NCBI GenBank assembly: GCA_963775185.1
Contig: CAVZIE010000015.1
Span: 186,001 to 250,000, forward strand
DNA length: 64,000 bases
DNA from: JAPSGB01 sp963775185
GTDB lineage: Bacteria > Myxococcota_A > Polyangia > Polyangiales > Polyangiaceae
Direction of reading: 5' to 3'
The translations under genes were made by a program, and so were the position numbers. Numbering within the stretch: position 1 is the stretch's first letter; every line of letters begins with the position of its first letter. Positions 55,945 to 63,702 of this stretch are shown here, piece by piece. Below the pieces are notes generated by a model. The model was given only the letters and a program-made list of their open reading frames with translations, made no database searches and was not told the DNA's origin.

Positions 55945-56601
55945 ATGTTCATCGGCAAGCGATCGGGGTCGACGCTGTTCGCGCTCGTTGCGCTCGGGCT
56001 CGCGGTCGCCTGCGGCTCGGACGACAGCCCGGGTGGCGGCGCACACGACGCCGGACCCGATGCTGGCGGCGCGAGCGGAAACGCCGGCGCGAGCGGAAAC
56101 GCCGGTGCGAGCGGAAACGCCGGTGCGAGCGGAAACGCCGGCGCGAGCGGAAACGCCGGCGCGAGCGGAAACGCCGGTGCGAGCGGAAACGCCGGCGCGA
56201 GCGGAAACGCCGGTGCGAGCGGAAACGCCGGCGCGAGCGGAGCAGGCGGAAACGCCGGCGCGGCGGGGAGCGACGCCGGCGCGGCGGGAGCCGCCGGCGC
56301 GCCCGGGAACTGCGATCCCGGCGCGGCGGGCAACAGCGCCTGCGACACCTGCGTCCAGACCCGGTGTTGCAGCGAGTACCTGGCGTGCACCGACGCGTGC
56401 GCGACGGAGCTGCCGTGCACCCAGCAATGCGTCGCCGCCGCGGTAGCCGGCGGCGGTACCGCGGACGTCGCGACCATCGCCGGCTGCGAGAGCAGCTGCG
56501 CGACGAACCCGGCGCCCGCGAGCACCACGGCCGCGTTGATCGGCTGCATGCTGGACAGCGACGGCGGCGCGAGCTGTCGAGATGCGTGCTTCGGCAACTG
56601 A
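55945..56601 (+). CDS. Cys-rich lipoprotein with GASGNA repeats
   Basis: The 218-residue lipoprotein (MFIGKRSGSTLFALVALGLAVAC) has a linker of nine perfect hexapeptides GASGNA and a Cys-rich domain (CDTCVQTRCCSEYLACTDAC, CTQQC, CESSC, CMLDSDGGASC, CFGN). A GGAGAGGGG stretch precedes the ATG. The 18-bp DNA unit varies only at the third base of one codon (C or T). The Cys pattern suggests a small disulfide fold at the cell surface. Function unknown. Confidence 0.78.
   Translation: MFIGKRSGSTLFALVALGLAVACGSDDSPGGGAHDAGPDAGGASGNAGASGNAGASGNAGASGNAGASGNAGASGNAGASGNAGASGNAGASGNAGASGAGGNAGAAGSDAGAAGAAGAPGNCDPGAAGNSACDTCVQTRCCSEYLACTDACATELPCTQQCVAAAVAGGGTADVATIAGCESSCATNPAPASTTAALIGCMLDSDGGASCRDACFGN
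56071..56232 (+). repeat. 18-bp tandem repeat, nine units (coding)
   Basis: GCGAGCGGAAACGCCGGY occurs nine times without a gap, encoding GASGNA in the lipoprotein at 55945-56601. Differences are limited to the final C/T, which points to very recent expansion. Confidence 0.95.
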
Positions 56602-56648
56602 CGCCGGATTTTTCCGTTCACGGCGATCTAGCTGCGCAGCCCGGGAAA

Positions 56649-56671
56649 CGACGTGGACGCTGGCCACGTCG
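56649..56671. promoter_or_regulatory. 8-bp inverted repeat upstream of the IgGFc-like gene
   Basis: CGACGTGG and CCACGTCG are separated by seven bases, in the 120-base gap before 56722. It could be an operator or a weak hairpin. The downstream start has a good GGAGGG ribosome-binding site. Confidence 0.5.
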
Positions 56672-56721
56672 CGTGGCTTAATGCGAACCGGCGGGCCGAC
56701 CGATAATCTGGAGGGTTTCTT

Positions 56722-58602
56722 ATGTCTCGAATGCGCCGAACGCAGGGCATCATCGCACTGGCAGGACTTGGCTGGACCTTGGCTGCAGCAGGCTGCTCCG
56801 CCAGCGGGAACTCGCATTCGAGCAGTGGCGGCGCGGGCGGCACGTCCGCGTCGGGCGGGTCGAGCGGGTTCGGCGCGGCCGCCGGCCAGGGCGGCTTCGG
56901 CGCGCTCGGCAACACCGGCGAGTGCACGGGGCCGCACTGCTCGAGCGATCTGCACACGTACGTCGATTGCAGCGGCAACGTCTTGAACACGTGCCCCGAC
57001 GACCAGGGCTGCGTTCCTGGGGGAACCTGCGTCCCGGCGTGCGACAGCGCCAAGGTGAACAAGAGCACCTATGGCTGCGACTACTACTCCGTGACGCCGA
57101 CCGTGCTCGGCGGTCTCGGCGGCGGCAACGGCGCGTGCTACGCGGCGTACATCGTCAACACCTGGAGCACGCCGATCAACCTGCTGGTCGAGTACAAGGG
57201 CCAGCAGTTCGACGCTTCCAAGTTCGGCTACATCCCGACCGGCACTGGCGCGTCGATCACCTACGCGCCGCTTCCCGGCGGCCAGGTCCCCGCAGGGCAG
57301 GTCGGCATCCTGTTCCTCGACAACGTGCCGGGCGGCTTCCATCCCGGGTTGAACTTCGACTGCCCGAAGGGCGTCACGCCGATGATCGTCGGTACCGACA
57401 CCGCGGTGCACGGCACGGGCTTCGGGTCGGCGTTCCACATCTTCACGTCGGCGCCGGTCACGGCGTACGACATCTACCCGTACGGCGGTGGCCAGAGCGC
57501 CGTCACCAGCGCCACGCTGCTGATCCCGACGTCCGCGTGGGACACGAACTACATCGCCGTGGACCCCGCCGCCGGCCTCCCGGTGGGCGGCATCCCGTTC
57601 GTCGATGTCGTCGCGATGCAGGACGGCACCAAGGTCAAGGTGAACCCCACGGCCAACATCGCCGGTGGCAACGGCGTCGCCGCCGGGCCCAAGGGGCAGG
57701 AGACGATCTACAGCATCGACAAGGGCCAGGTGCTGCAGTTCGCCCAGGGCGTGGAGCTCGCCGGAAGCGTGATCCAGTCGAACGTCCCGGTGGGCGTCTG
57801 GGGCGGGCACTCGGCGTACGGCGTCGAGGCGTGCTGCGACGACAGCGCGCACCAGCAGATCCCGCCGGTGAAAGCGCTCGGCAGCGAGTACGTCGCCGTG
57901 CGCTACCGCGATCGCTACGACGGCATCGTGGAGTCGCCGCCGTGGCGCATGATCGGCGCCGTCGACGGCACCACGCTCAGCTACGATCCGGCGCCCCCCT
58001 CCGGCGCGCCCACGTCCCTCGCTCGCGGGCAGGTCGCGCAGTTCGACGCGCCGGGCCCGTTCGTCGTGTCGAGCCAGGACGGCAACCATCCGTTCTACAT
58101 GTCCGCCCACATGACCGGCGGCGGCGTCTACGATCCGGCACCCGACGACCCGAGCAAGAGCGACGGGCGCGGGGACTCGGAGTTCGTCAACGTCATCCCG
58201 CCGGGCGAGTACCTGCAGAAGTACATCTTCTTCGCGGACCCGACCTACCCGGAGACGGATCTGGTGCTTGTGCGCCTCAAGGACAAGGACGGCAAGTTCG
58301 CCGACGTGAACCTCGACTGCGCGGGCACACTCACCGGATGGCAGCCGGTCGGCAGCTCCGGCAAGTACGAGATGGCGCATTTCGATCTGGTCCGCCACAA
58401 CTTCCAGGGCCAGAACGGCTGCGACAACGGCCGTCACGTGATCAGCAGCACGAGCTCCTTCGGCGTCACCGTGTGGGGCTGGGGCTCCGCGGAGACGGGC
58501 ACCCAGGCGAACGGCTTCTACACGCAGTACGCGAGCTACGCGTACCCCGCCGGCGCCGGCGTCGCCCCGATCAACGACGTCGTCGTCCCGACTATCAAGT
58601 AG
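56722..58602 (+). CDS. IgGFc-binding-domain-like surface lipoprotein
   Basis: The 626-residue lipoprotein (MSRMRRTQGIIALAGLGWTL, lipobox AAGC) has a Gly/Ser linker, a Cys-rich EGF-like piece (CTGPHCSSDLHTYVDCSG, CVPGGTCVPACD) and a large domain of the IgGFc-binding type: AYDIYPYGGGQ, TLLIPTSAWDTNYIAVDP, VVAMQDGTKVKVNPTANIAG, GSVIQSNVPVGVWGGHS and the final VTVWGWGSAETGTQANGFYT, SYAYPAG. Proteins with this domain are abundant in myxobacteria and probably mediate adhesion or predation. The start follows a ribosome-binding site. Confidence 0.88.
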   Translation: MSRMRRTQGIIALAGLGWTLAAAGCSASGNSHSSSGGAGGTSASGGSSGFGAAAGQGGFGALGNTGECTGPHCSSDLHTYVDCSGNVLNTCPDDQGCVPGGTCVPACDSAKVNKSTYGCDYYSVTPTVLGGLGGGNGACYAAYIVNTWSTPINLLVEYKGQQFDASKFGYIPTGTGASITYAPLPGGQVPAGQVGILFLDNVPGGFHPGLNFDCPKGVTPMIVGTDTAVHGTGFGSAFHIFTSAPVTAYDIYPYGGGQSAVTSATLLIPTSAWDTNYIAVDPAAGLPVGGIPFVDVVAMQDGTKVKVNPTANIAGGNGVAAGPKGQETIYSIDKGQVLQFAQGVELAGSVIQSNVPVGVWGGHSAYGVEACCDDSAHQQIPPVKALGSEYVAVRYRDRYDGIVESPPWRMIGAVDGTTLSYDPAPPSGAPTSLARGQVAQFDAPGPFVVSSQDGNHPFYMSAHMTGGGVYDPAPDDPSKSDGRGDSEFVNVIPPGEYLQKYIFFADPTYPETDLVLVRLKDKDGKFADVNLDCAGTLTGWQPVGSSGKYEMAHFDLVRHNFQGQNGCDNGRHVISSTSSFGVTVWGWGSAETGTQANGFYTQYASYAYPAGAGVAPINDVVVPTIK

Positions 58603-58612
58603 AGCCAACAAT

Positions 58613-58632
58613 TGCCGGTCCGGCGCGGAACC
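58613..58632 (+). repeat. Dispersed 20-bp element, copy 14 (forward, exact)
   Basis: This exact match lies ten bases after the stop of the IgGFc-like gene. Confidence 0.92.
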
Positions 58633-58696
58633 CCGAGCTGCGCATGACGTCGCCGCGCGGCGTGAGCCGGCGTCGCCGTCGTGGTAGGTGATCGCG

Positions 58697-59221
58697 ATGT
58701 CCCGGACCCTGGAGGATCTCGCGCGGCTCTCGAAGCGCGAGCTCGCGGCACTGTTCGACGCCGGCTCGCCCGTGGACCCGGAGTCGCTGACCGACTGGGA
58801 GTTCCGCGGCTACAACCAGCCGCTGTTCACGAAGATCGCCGGTTTCCAGAAGTTCCGCAAAGGCTTCTACGAGCACGAAGGCGCACACTGGGGCTACAAC
58901 ATCAACGTGCTGCAGGGGCCGCTCGCGCGGCCGTGGACGAGCAAGCCGTCGGACGACGCGCCCAGACGCTTCGGCTTCTTCTCCATCACGCCGGCGGAGA
59001 CGCTCGAGCCCGGCGCGCTGCTGTTCAACTACGGCGACGGCAAGAACAGGCTGCTCGAGGGCAGCTTCCTGCGCGACTACGTCAGGCAGGTCGAGCGCGA
59101 CAATCCGGATCTGCTGCTGGGCAAGGCTTATTCCGCGGTCGGCAGCGCGCGGCTCATGCCGTCGTACTTCACCATCCAGCGCGACCGGCGTGCACCGACA
59201 CCGGTGCGGCATCCGGCGTGA
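58697..59221 (+). CDS. Conserved protein, intact paralogue of the gene at 32052
   Basis: The 174-residue soluble protein starts SRTLEDLARLSKRELAALFD and shows the patt­ern PVDPESLTDWEFRGYNQPLF, FQKFRKGFYEHEG, HWGYNINVLQG, FNYGDGKNRLLEGSFLRDYV and LLLGKAYSAVGSARLMPSYF. It aligns along its length with the broken gene at 32052-32611. The conserved features (a KREL helix, a G-x-P-x-DP turn, an FxKxF pair, a W/N core and an LLxGxxY strand) suggest a small globular fold. I do not know the family. An upstream GTG (58688) is an alternative start. Confidence 0.78.
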   Translation: MSRTLEDLARLSKRELAALFDAGSPVDPESLTDWEFRGYNQPLFTKIAGFQKFRKGFYEHEGAHWGYNINVLQGPLARPWTSKPSDDAPRRFGFFSITPAETLEPGALLFNYGDGKNRLLEGSFLRDYVRQVERDNPDLLLGKAYSAVGSARLMPSYFTIQRDRRAPTPVRHPA

Positions 59222-59224
59222 AGC

Positions 59225-59587
59225 TCAGCCGAAGAACGCGCGCAGGATCTCGCCGAGCGTCTCCTTCTTCAGCAGCGCGAGCTCGCCGGCATCGAGAAAC
59301 GATCCGCCGCACCCGGCGCACTGCTCGAACTTGACGTCGGGTTTGCGCGCGTCGGTCATCCGCAGCATGCGCGCGTTGCAGCGCGGGCACTCGATGGCGC
59401 GCAGCTGGTCGAGCTCGCTCGCGATGCGCCGGTTGCCCGTGTCGATCGACTCCGCGCCGTCCGCGGTGAGCAAGCGTTCCTTCTCCCGGGCGTCGAACCA
59501 GATGCCGCCGCAGTGGGTGCAGCGATCGACGGCCACGCCGGCGTAGGTCACGAGCTCCATCGGCGAGCGACACTTCGGGCACTTCAC
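59225..59587 (-). CDS. zf-TFIIB-like zinc-ribbon protein
   Basis: The 120-residue protein contains two zinc-ribbon modules: CPKC plus CTHC in the first (MKCPKCRSPMELVTYAGVAV, CTHCGGIWFDAREKERLL) and CPRC plus CAGC in the second (IECPRCNARMLRM, FEQCAGCGGSFLDAGEL). This is the bacterial zf-TFIIB domain, whose role is unclear but which binds one zinc per module. It lies between the paralogue gene and a lipoprotein, convergent with the first and divergent from the second across 34 bases. Confidence 0.88.
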   Translation of the reverse strand: MKCPKCRSPMELVTYAGVAVDRCTHCGGIWFDAREKERLLTADGAESIDTGNRRIASELDQLRAIECPRCNARMLRMTDARKPDVKFEQCAGCGGSFLDAGELALLKKETLGEILRAFFG

Positions 59588-59599
59588 CGGGCGATGCTA

Positions 59600-59619
59600 A
59601 CCGACGTGCTAGCGTCGGT
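59600..59619. promoter_or_regulatory. 7-bp inverted repeat between divergent genes
   Basis: ACCGACG and CGTCGGT, separated by TGCTAG, fill the 34-base gap between the zinc-ribbon gene and the lipoprotein at 59622. A regulator site is possible. Confidence 0.45.
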
Positions 59620-59621
59620 GC

Positions 59622-60398
59622 ATGCGCGGAGTGGTGCCTTTCGTGCTGGCCGGCGCGCTAGCGGCCTGCGCCGGCGCGCCGATCGCGCCGGCCCGCGAGA
59701 GCCGACCCGCGCCGGCCCGCGCCGCGCGTGCGGACCGCGCGAGGCCTCCCGCGAGCGCCCCCGCCGCGCCGGCGTCCGCGCCGCCGGCCGCGCCGGACCG
59801 ACCCCAAGCACCAGCCGGAGACCCGGCGGCGGCAGGTCGCTTGATCCTCGGCGCGTTCGACGACGTCGGGGAGAAGCGCGACGGGGAAGCATGTCTGCGC
59901 AAGCTCGATCGCGCGGCCGCGCTCGATCCGCGCGTCGGGGGGAGCGTGCTGTTCCGGCAGCTGCACGCGCGCTGCACGATGCGCGCCGGGCGCTGCGACG
60001 ACGGCACGCGGGAGTATCCCGGCACGCAGGCCCAAGCGGCGGAGTGGGCGGCGCGCGAGTGCCCGTCGAGCTCGGCGAGCTCGGCGAAGAACGTGGTGCG
60101 GCGCGCGGCGCGCGAGATGCTCGAGCTGATGCCGCCGCGCGACGCCGACGCGTGCCGCGCGAAGTTCGGGCAGATCGACAAGCGCATGCACGAGATCGCG
60201 ACGGACCCCGACGCCGCGCAGGCGCGCACCCAGGGCGAGGAGGCGCTCGAGCTGGGCGTGGTGTGCGTCGCGCGACTCCAGGGTTGCCAGGCCGCGCGCC
60301 CGATGTTCGAGCTCTACCTCGGGATCCACAGCCCGGGCGCCGACGTCGCACGCGAGTGGAAGCGCTTCGTGGCGAAGAAGAAGCTCGAGTGCCGGTAG
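59622..60398 (+). CDS. Unidentified lipoprotein with an Ala/Pro/Arg-rich linker
   Basis: The 258-residue lipoprotein (MRGVVPFVLAGALAACAGAP) has a long Ala/Pro/Arg linker to about residue 70 and then a helical domain with Cys (EKRDGEACLRKLDRAAALDP, FRQLHARCTMRAGRCDDGTR, ADACRAKFGQIDKRMHEIA, LGVVCVARLQGCQAARPMF). The fold resembles TPR-like helices. The linker segment PAAPDRPQ is encoded by a degenerate copy of the dispersed element (59786-59803), in the same phase as in other proteins here. No function is assigned. Confidence 0.7.
   Translation: MRGVVPFVLAGALAACAGAPIAPARESRPAPARAARADRARPPASAPAAPASAPPAAPDRPQAPAGDPAAAGRLILGAFDDVGEKRDGEACLRKLDRAAALDPRVGGSVLFRQLHARCTMRAGRCDDGTREYPGTQAQAAEWAARECPSSSASSAKNVVRRAAREMLELMPPRDADACRAKFGQIDKRMHEIATDPDAAQARTQGEEALELGVVCVARLQGCQAARPMFELYLGIHSPGADVAREWKRFVAKKKLECR
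59786..59803 (-). repeat. Degenerate copy of the dispersed element (inside a CDS)
   Basis: It shows 16 of 20 matches, including 15 in a row (CCGCGCCGGACCGAC with one flanking change), in the linker of the lipoprotein at 59622-60398. Uncertain. Confidence 0.4.
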
Positions 60399-60400
60399 CG

Positions 60401-61408
60401 TCAGGGCGAGCCGGTCACCAAGAGCAGCAGCCGGTACACGATGACGGCCATGATGGCCGCGGCGGGGATCGTCAGGACCCAGGCCCACACGATGCGCCCG
60501 GCGACGCCCCAGCGCACGGCGCTCAAGCGTCGCTCCGCCGTGCCCACGCCGACGATTGAACCGGTGATGGTGTGCGTCGTGGACACGGGCACGCCCAGGA
60601 ACGTGGCCATCGCCAGCGTGATCGATCCGGCCGTCTCCGCGCAGAAGCCGCCGACGGGACGCAGGCGCGTGATCTTCATGCCCATTGTCCGGACGATGCG
60701 CCAGCCGCCGCTCAGCGTGCCGAGCCCCATGGCCGCCTGGCAAAGCAGCACGACCCACAGGTGGGGCGTGACGTGCGCGGTCTTCTGCTGGAGCCCGGCG
60801 GCAATCAACAGCACCGTGATGATGCCCATGGTCTTCTGCGCGTCGTTGCCGCCGTGCCCCAGCGAGTAGAACGCCGCGGACACCAGCTGGCCGCGTCTGA
60901 AGAAGCGATCGACCTTCGCGGGACGCGCGCCGGCGAGCACGCGTCGCACGACGTGCATCAGGATCCAGCCGAGCAGCATCCCGAGCATCGGCGCGAGCAC
61001 GATGAACAGCAGCACCTTGCCGAACACGGCGGCGTTCAGGATCGACAGCCGCGGCGTGTGCGCCAGCGCGGAGCCGGCGAAAGCGCCCATCAGCGCGTGC
61101 GACGACGACGACGGCAGCCCGGACCACCACGTGATCAGGTTCCACGCGATGGCGCCGACCAGCGTCGCCATGATCACGTTGTTCGTCACGGCCGCGATCT
61201 CCACGCCCTTGGCGATCGAGGAGGAGACGTTGCTCGGATACACGAGGAACGCGATGAAGTTGAACGCCGCGGCCCACACCACCGCCGCGCGCGGCGACAG
61301 CACGCGCGTGCTCACCACCGTCGCGATGGAGTTCGCCGCGTCGTGGAAGCCGTTGCTGAAATCGAAGGCGAGCGCGATGAGGATGATGACGACGAGGTAC
61401 GCGGTCAT
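60401..61408 (-). CDS. Low-affinity inorganic phosphate transporter (Pit family)
   Basis: This 335-residue PitA-type permease imports phosphate (as metal phosphate) with protons. The family signatures are FDFSNGFHDAANSIATVVST and GHGGNDAQKTMGIITVLL, plus SSSHALMGAFAGSALAH and VPVSTTHTITGSIVGVGTA. About ten membrane helices are visible. Its ATG overlaps the stop of the DUF47 gene (TGATG), a well known Pit partner arrangement in which the PhoU-like protein controls the permease. Confidence 0.93.
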   Translation of the reverse strand: MTAYLVVIILIALAFDFSNGFHDAANSIATVVSTRVLSPRAAVVWAAAFNFIAFLVYPSNVSSSIAKGVEIAAVTNNVIMATLVGAIAWNLITWWSGLPSSSSHALMGAFAGSALAHTPRLSILNAAVFGKVLLFIVLAPMLGMLLGWILMHVVRRVLAGARPAKVDRFFRRGQLVSAAFYSLGHGGNDAQKTMGIITVLLIAAGLQQKTAHVTPHLWVVLLCQAAMGLGTLSGGWRIVRTMGMKITRLRPVGGFCAETAGSITLAMATFLGVPVSTTHTITGSIVGVGTAERRLSAVRWGVAGRIVWAWVLTIPAAAIMAVIVYRLLLLVTGSP

Positions 61409-62025
61409 CACGCGTGCTCCAGCACGATGCCCTCGATGATGTTGGCCACGTCCTCGGCGCGATCGGTCGCCGTCTCCATCGACTCGAGGATGTCGCGCCA
61501 GCGCATGACCTCGATCGGATCGGCGCGCTCCTTGAACAGCCGCGCGACCGCGCGACGGAACACCACGTCCGCCTCGTGCTCGTGGGCGTTGATGGACACG
61601 CACAGATCGAGCACCGGCTTCGGATCCTTCAGGTTGTTCAGTTGCGCGACCGCCTTCGAGACGTCCTCCGCGGCGGCGCACAGGCTCTCGGCCAGCTCGA
61701 GGGCCTCGGGCCGCGTCGCGCCGACCTCGTACAGCAGCACCCAGTCGCTCGCCGCCTCCACGAAATCGAGCACGTCGTCGAGGCCACAGATCAGCGCGTG
61801 GATCTCCTCGCGGTCGAGCGGAGTGATCCAGGTCTGGTGCAGCGCCGCCACCGTCTCGTGGGTGATGCGATCGCCGTCCTGCTCGGCCTTCGTGATCTCG
61901 CCGGCGAGCTCCTTGACCTTGCTCGGGTCCTCGAACATCGCCTTCAGGTGCTTCGTCGCGTTCACGGTCAGGTCCGCGTGGGACCGGAACGCGGACCAGA
62001 ACACCGCATCTCGCGTGAGCGCCAT
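61408..62025 (-). CDS. PhoU-like DUF47 protein, partner of the Pit permease
   Basis: The all-helical cytosolic protein of 205 residues belongs to the PhoU/DUF47 family: repeated helices with KAEQDGDRITHETVAALHQT, IHALICGLDDVLDFVEAASD and MRWRDILESMETATDRAEDV. The acidic E-x-x-x-D/E-D pattern supports a metal cluster. Starts at 62025, 62040 or 62091 are all possible; 62025 is chosen because family members have short N-termini. It is translationally coupled to the Pit gene. Confidence 0.85.
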   Translation of the reverse strand: MALTRDAVFWSAFRSHADLTVNATKHLKAMFEDPSKVKELAGEITKAEQDGDRITHETVAALHQTWITPLDREEIHALICGLDDVLDFVEAASDWVLLYEVGATRPEALELAESLCAAAEDVSKAVAQLNNLKDPKPVLDLCVSINAHEHEADVVFRRAVARLFKERADPIEVMRWRDILESMETATDRAEDVANIIEGIVLEHA

Positions 62026-62126
62026 GGCAGCCGGGCGCATGGAACCGACCGCCGGCCCCCGGGTCAAGGGAAAGTGACGTTTGGATGACAAGCGTGTGAT
62101 GGCGGGAGTCTGCTAGCATCCGGGAG

Positions 62127-62832
62127 ATGTCGGGACGGCGCGGAATCCCGCGATCCGGGCCGCTCGCCGCGTGCGGCGTGGTGCTGGCTTCGCTCGGGCC
62201 GGCTGGCGCGTCTTCCGGCACGTCGGCGCCCGGGCCGGTCCCGCGGGGCGTCGCACCACCGGCGCCGTCGCCCGCCGCGCCGCCGCCCGCCGAGCCGTCG
62301 CCCGGGGCGCGCTGGGCCACGGCGCTCTGGCCGGTGCGCGTCGACAACGCCAACACGGGCGCGAGCGACACGCTCGCGCTGTACCTCGCCGACGGGCGCG
62401 TCGATCCGCGCGCGGTCACGGCGTTCTCGCTCGTCGCAGCGTGGAAGGGCAAAGAGCCGGCACCCCTCGACCCGCGCGTGGTGCAGCTCGTGTTCAAGGC
62501 GGCGTACCACTTCGGCGCGCCGGAGGTCGGCGTGCTGTGCGGCTGGCGCCCGCGCGCCGGCTACCACACGCGCGGACGGGCCGTCGACTTCACGTTGCTC
62601 GGCGTCCGCGCGAAGGCGCTCGCCGCGTATCTGCGCACGCTGCCCCGCGCCGGCGTCGGGGTGTACGTCAATCCGCGCACCCAGTTCGTGCACGTGGACA
62701 CGCGCGAGCAGAGCTTCCACTGGGTGGACGCTTCGCCGCCGCATGTCAACGTGGCGCGAGATCCGCTTGCCGGATCGCGATCGCGCGGCTCGCGACGCGA
62801 GCTGGACGCCGCTCGCGGATCTGCCGCTCTGA
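62127..62832 (+). CDS. DUF882/M15-like exported protein, one frame break near the end
   Basis: The protein has a signal peptide (GPLAACGVVLASLGPAGASS), a Pro/Ala linker and a peptidase-M15/DUF882-like domain: HFGAPEVGVLCGWRPRAGYHT, GRAVDFTLLGVR, GVGVYVNPRTQFVHVDTREQ, with His/Asp pairs typical of the zinc site (H in YHTRGRAVDF; H in FVHVD). Such proteins cut or bind peptidoglycan peptides. The frame changes near 62755 (CAACGTGGCGCGAGATCC), where one base must be skipped to read EIRLPDRDRAARDASWTPLA and the stop at 62830-62832. The span is 1 modulo 3. The element copy at 62128-62147 overlaps the start codon. Confidence 0.78.
62128..62147 (+). repeat. Dispersed 20-bp element, copy 15 (forward; overlaps a start codon)
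   Basis: It matches at 18 of 20 bases and begins inside the ATG (62127-62129) of the DUF882-like gene, whose first codons (SGRRGIP) it encodes. Confidence 0.8.
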
Positions 62833-62844
62833 TCCGCGCCGCGG

Positions 62845-62864
62845 GATACCGCGCCGGACCGGCA
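62845..62864 (-). repeat. Dispersed 20-bp element, copy 16 (reverse)
   Basis: It matches at 19 of 20 bases. It lies between the convergent stops of the DUF882-like gene (62832) and the LEA-like gene (62872). Confidence 0.9.
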
Positions 62865-62871
62865 CTCTGGA

Positions 62872-63360
62872 TCAGTTCATGCCGGGGATCTTCGGCAGGC
62901 CGTTCAAGCCGGCTTGCAGCAGCTGCGCGCTGGTCAGCGTGCCGTCGATGTGGAACGGCACGTCCAGGTTCAGGCTCTTGCCGCCAACCGTCGCGGTGCC
63001 GCTGAAGCGGTACGGTACCGGCTTGCCGGAGAGCGCGAGCGGGGCGAGCTCGGTCAGGTTGGTCCAGGGCACGCTCACGTCGGTGGCGACGCGCTCGGTC
63101 TTGTCCGCGGGCACGCTGAGCGCGGTGGCGACGGTGGTCTTGCCCATGTCGATGGTGCCGTTGACCATCAGATCGCCGCTCAGCTTCTGCACGACCAGCG
63201 GGAACGCGTTCGGATTCCACACGTCCAGGTTCACGTGCATGCCGACGGCGGTCGGGCTGACGCTCGTAACCTCGACGGAATAGGGCGTGATCGTCGGCGG
63301 CTTCGGGCGCGAGCATCCGACGGCGAGGAGCGTGGCGGCGGCGAGGACGAGGGGGCGCAT
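62872..63360 (-). CDS. LEA type-2 (WHy-domain) lipoprotein
   Basis: The 162-residue lipoprotein (MRPLVLAAATLLAVGC) has an LEA_2/WHy-type beta domain (EVTSVSPTAVGMHVNLDVWN, NPNAFPLVVQKLSGDLMVNG, TDVSVPWTNLTELAPLALSG, VPYRFSGTATVGGKSLNLDV). Such domains occur in desiccation-tolerance and pathogen-response proteins, and in bacteria their role is mostly unknown. An earlier ATG in frame gives no signal peptide, so 63360 is preferred. It is convergent with the DUF882-like gene. Confidence 0.82.
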   Translation of the reverse strand: MRPLVLAAATLLAVGCSRPKPPTITPYSVEVTSVSPTAVGMHVNLDVWNPNAFPLVVQKLSGDLMVNGTIDMGKTTVATALSVPADKTERVATDVSVPWTNLTELAPLALSGKPVPYRFSGTATVGGKSLNLDVPFHIDGTLTSAQLLQAGLNGLPKIPGMN

Positions 63361-63394
63361 GCGCGGATAGTGCCACCGCGGTAGGCTGTCGTGC

Positions 63395-63694
63395 ATGCCG
63401 TGTGCGATCGGGTGCTTGCTGCTGGGGTTTCCGCGGGGCGCGCTGTTTCTGGTGTGGCTCTTCGGCGGCGGCTACCTGCACCGGGCGTACGGCAGCATGC
63501 TGTGGCCACTGCTCGGCTTCTTCTTCCTGCCGGTCACCACGCTCGCGTTCGCCTTCGGCGTGAACTCGCTGGGCCACGCGGGACAGATGCCGCCCCTGGG
63601 CTGGCTGCTCGTCGCGGTCGGGCTGGTCGTCGATCTCGGGCTCATGGGCGGCGGCGGCAAGAGCGCGCGCCGCTACCGGCAGAGCCTGCGCTGA
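63395..63694 (+). CDS. Small two-to-three-helix membrane protein
   Basis: The 99-residue protein is hydrophobic, with helices near CLLLGFPRGALFLVWLFGGG, MLWPLLGFFFLPVTTLAFAF and GWLLVAVGLVVDLGLMGGGG, and a basic tail (KSARRYRQSLR). No motif is known. It is divergent from the LEA-like gene across 34 bases. Confidence 0.7.
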   Translation: MPCAIGCLLLGFPRGALFLVWLFGGGYLHRAYGSMLWPLLGFFFLPVTTLAFAFGVNSLGHAGQMPPLGWLLVAVGLVVDLGLMGGGGKSARRYRQSLR

Positions 63695-63702
63695 GCCCGC
63701 GG

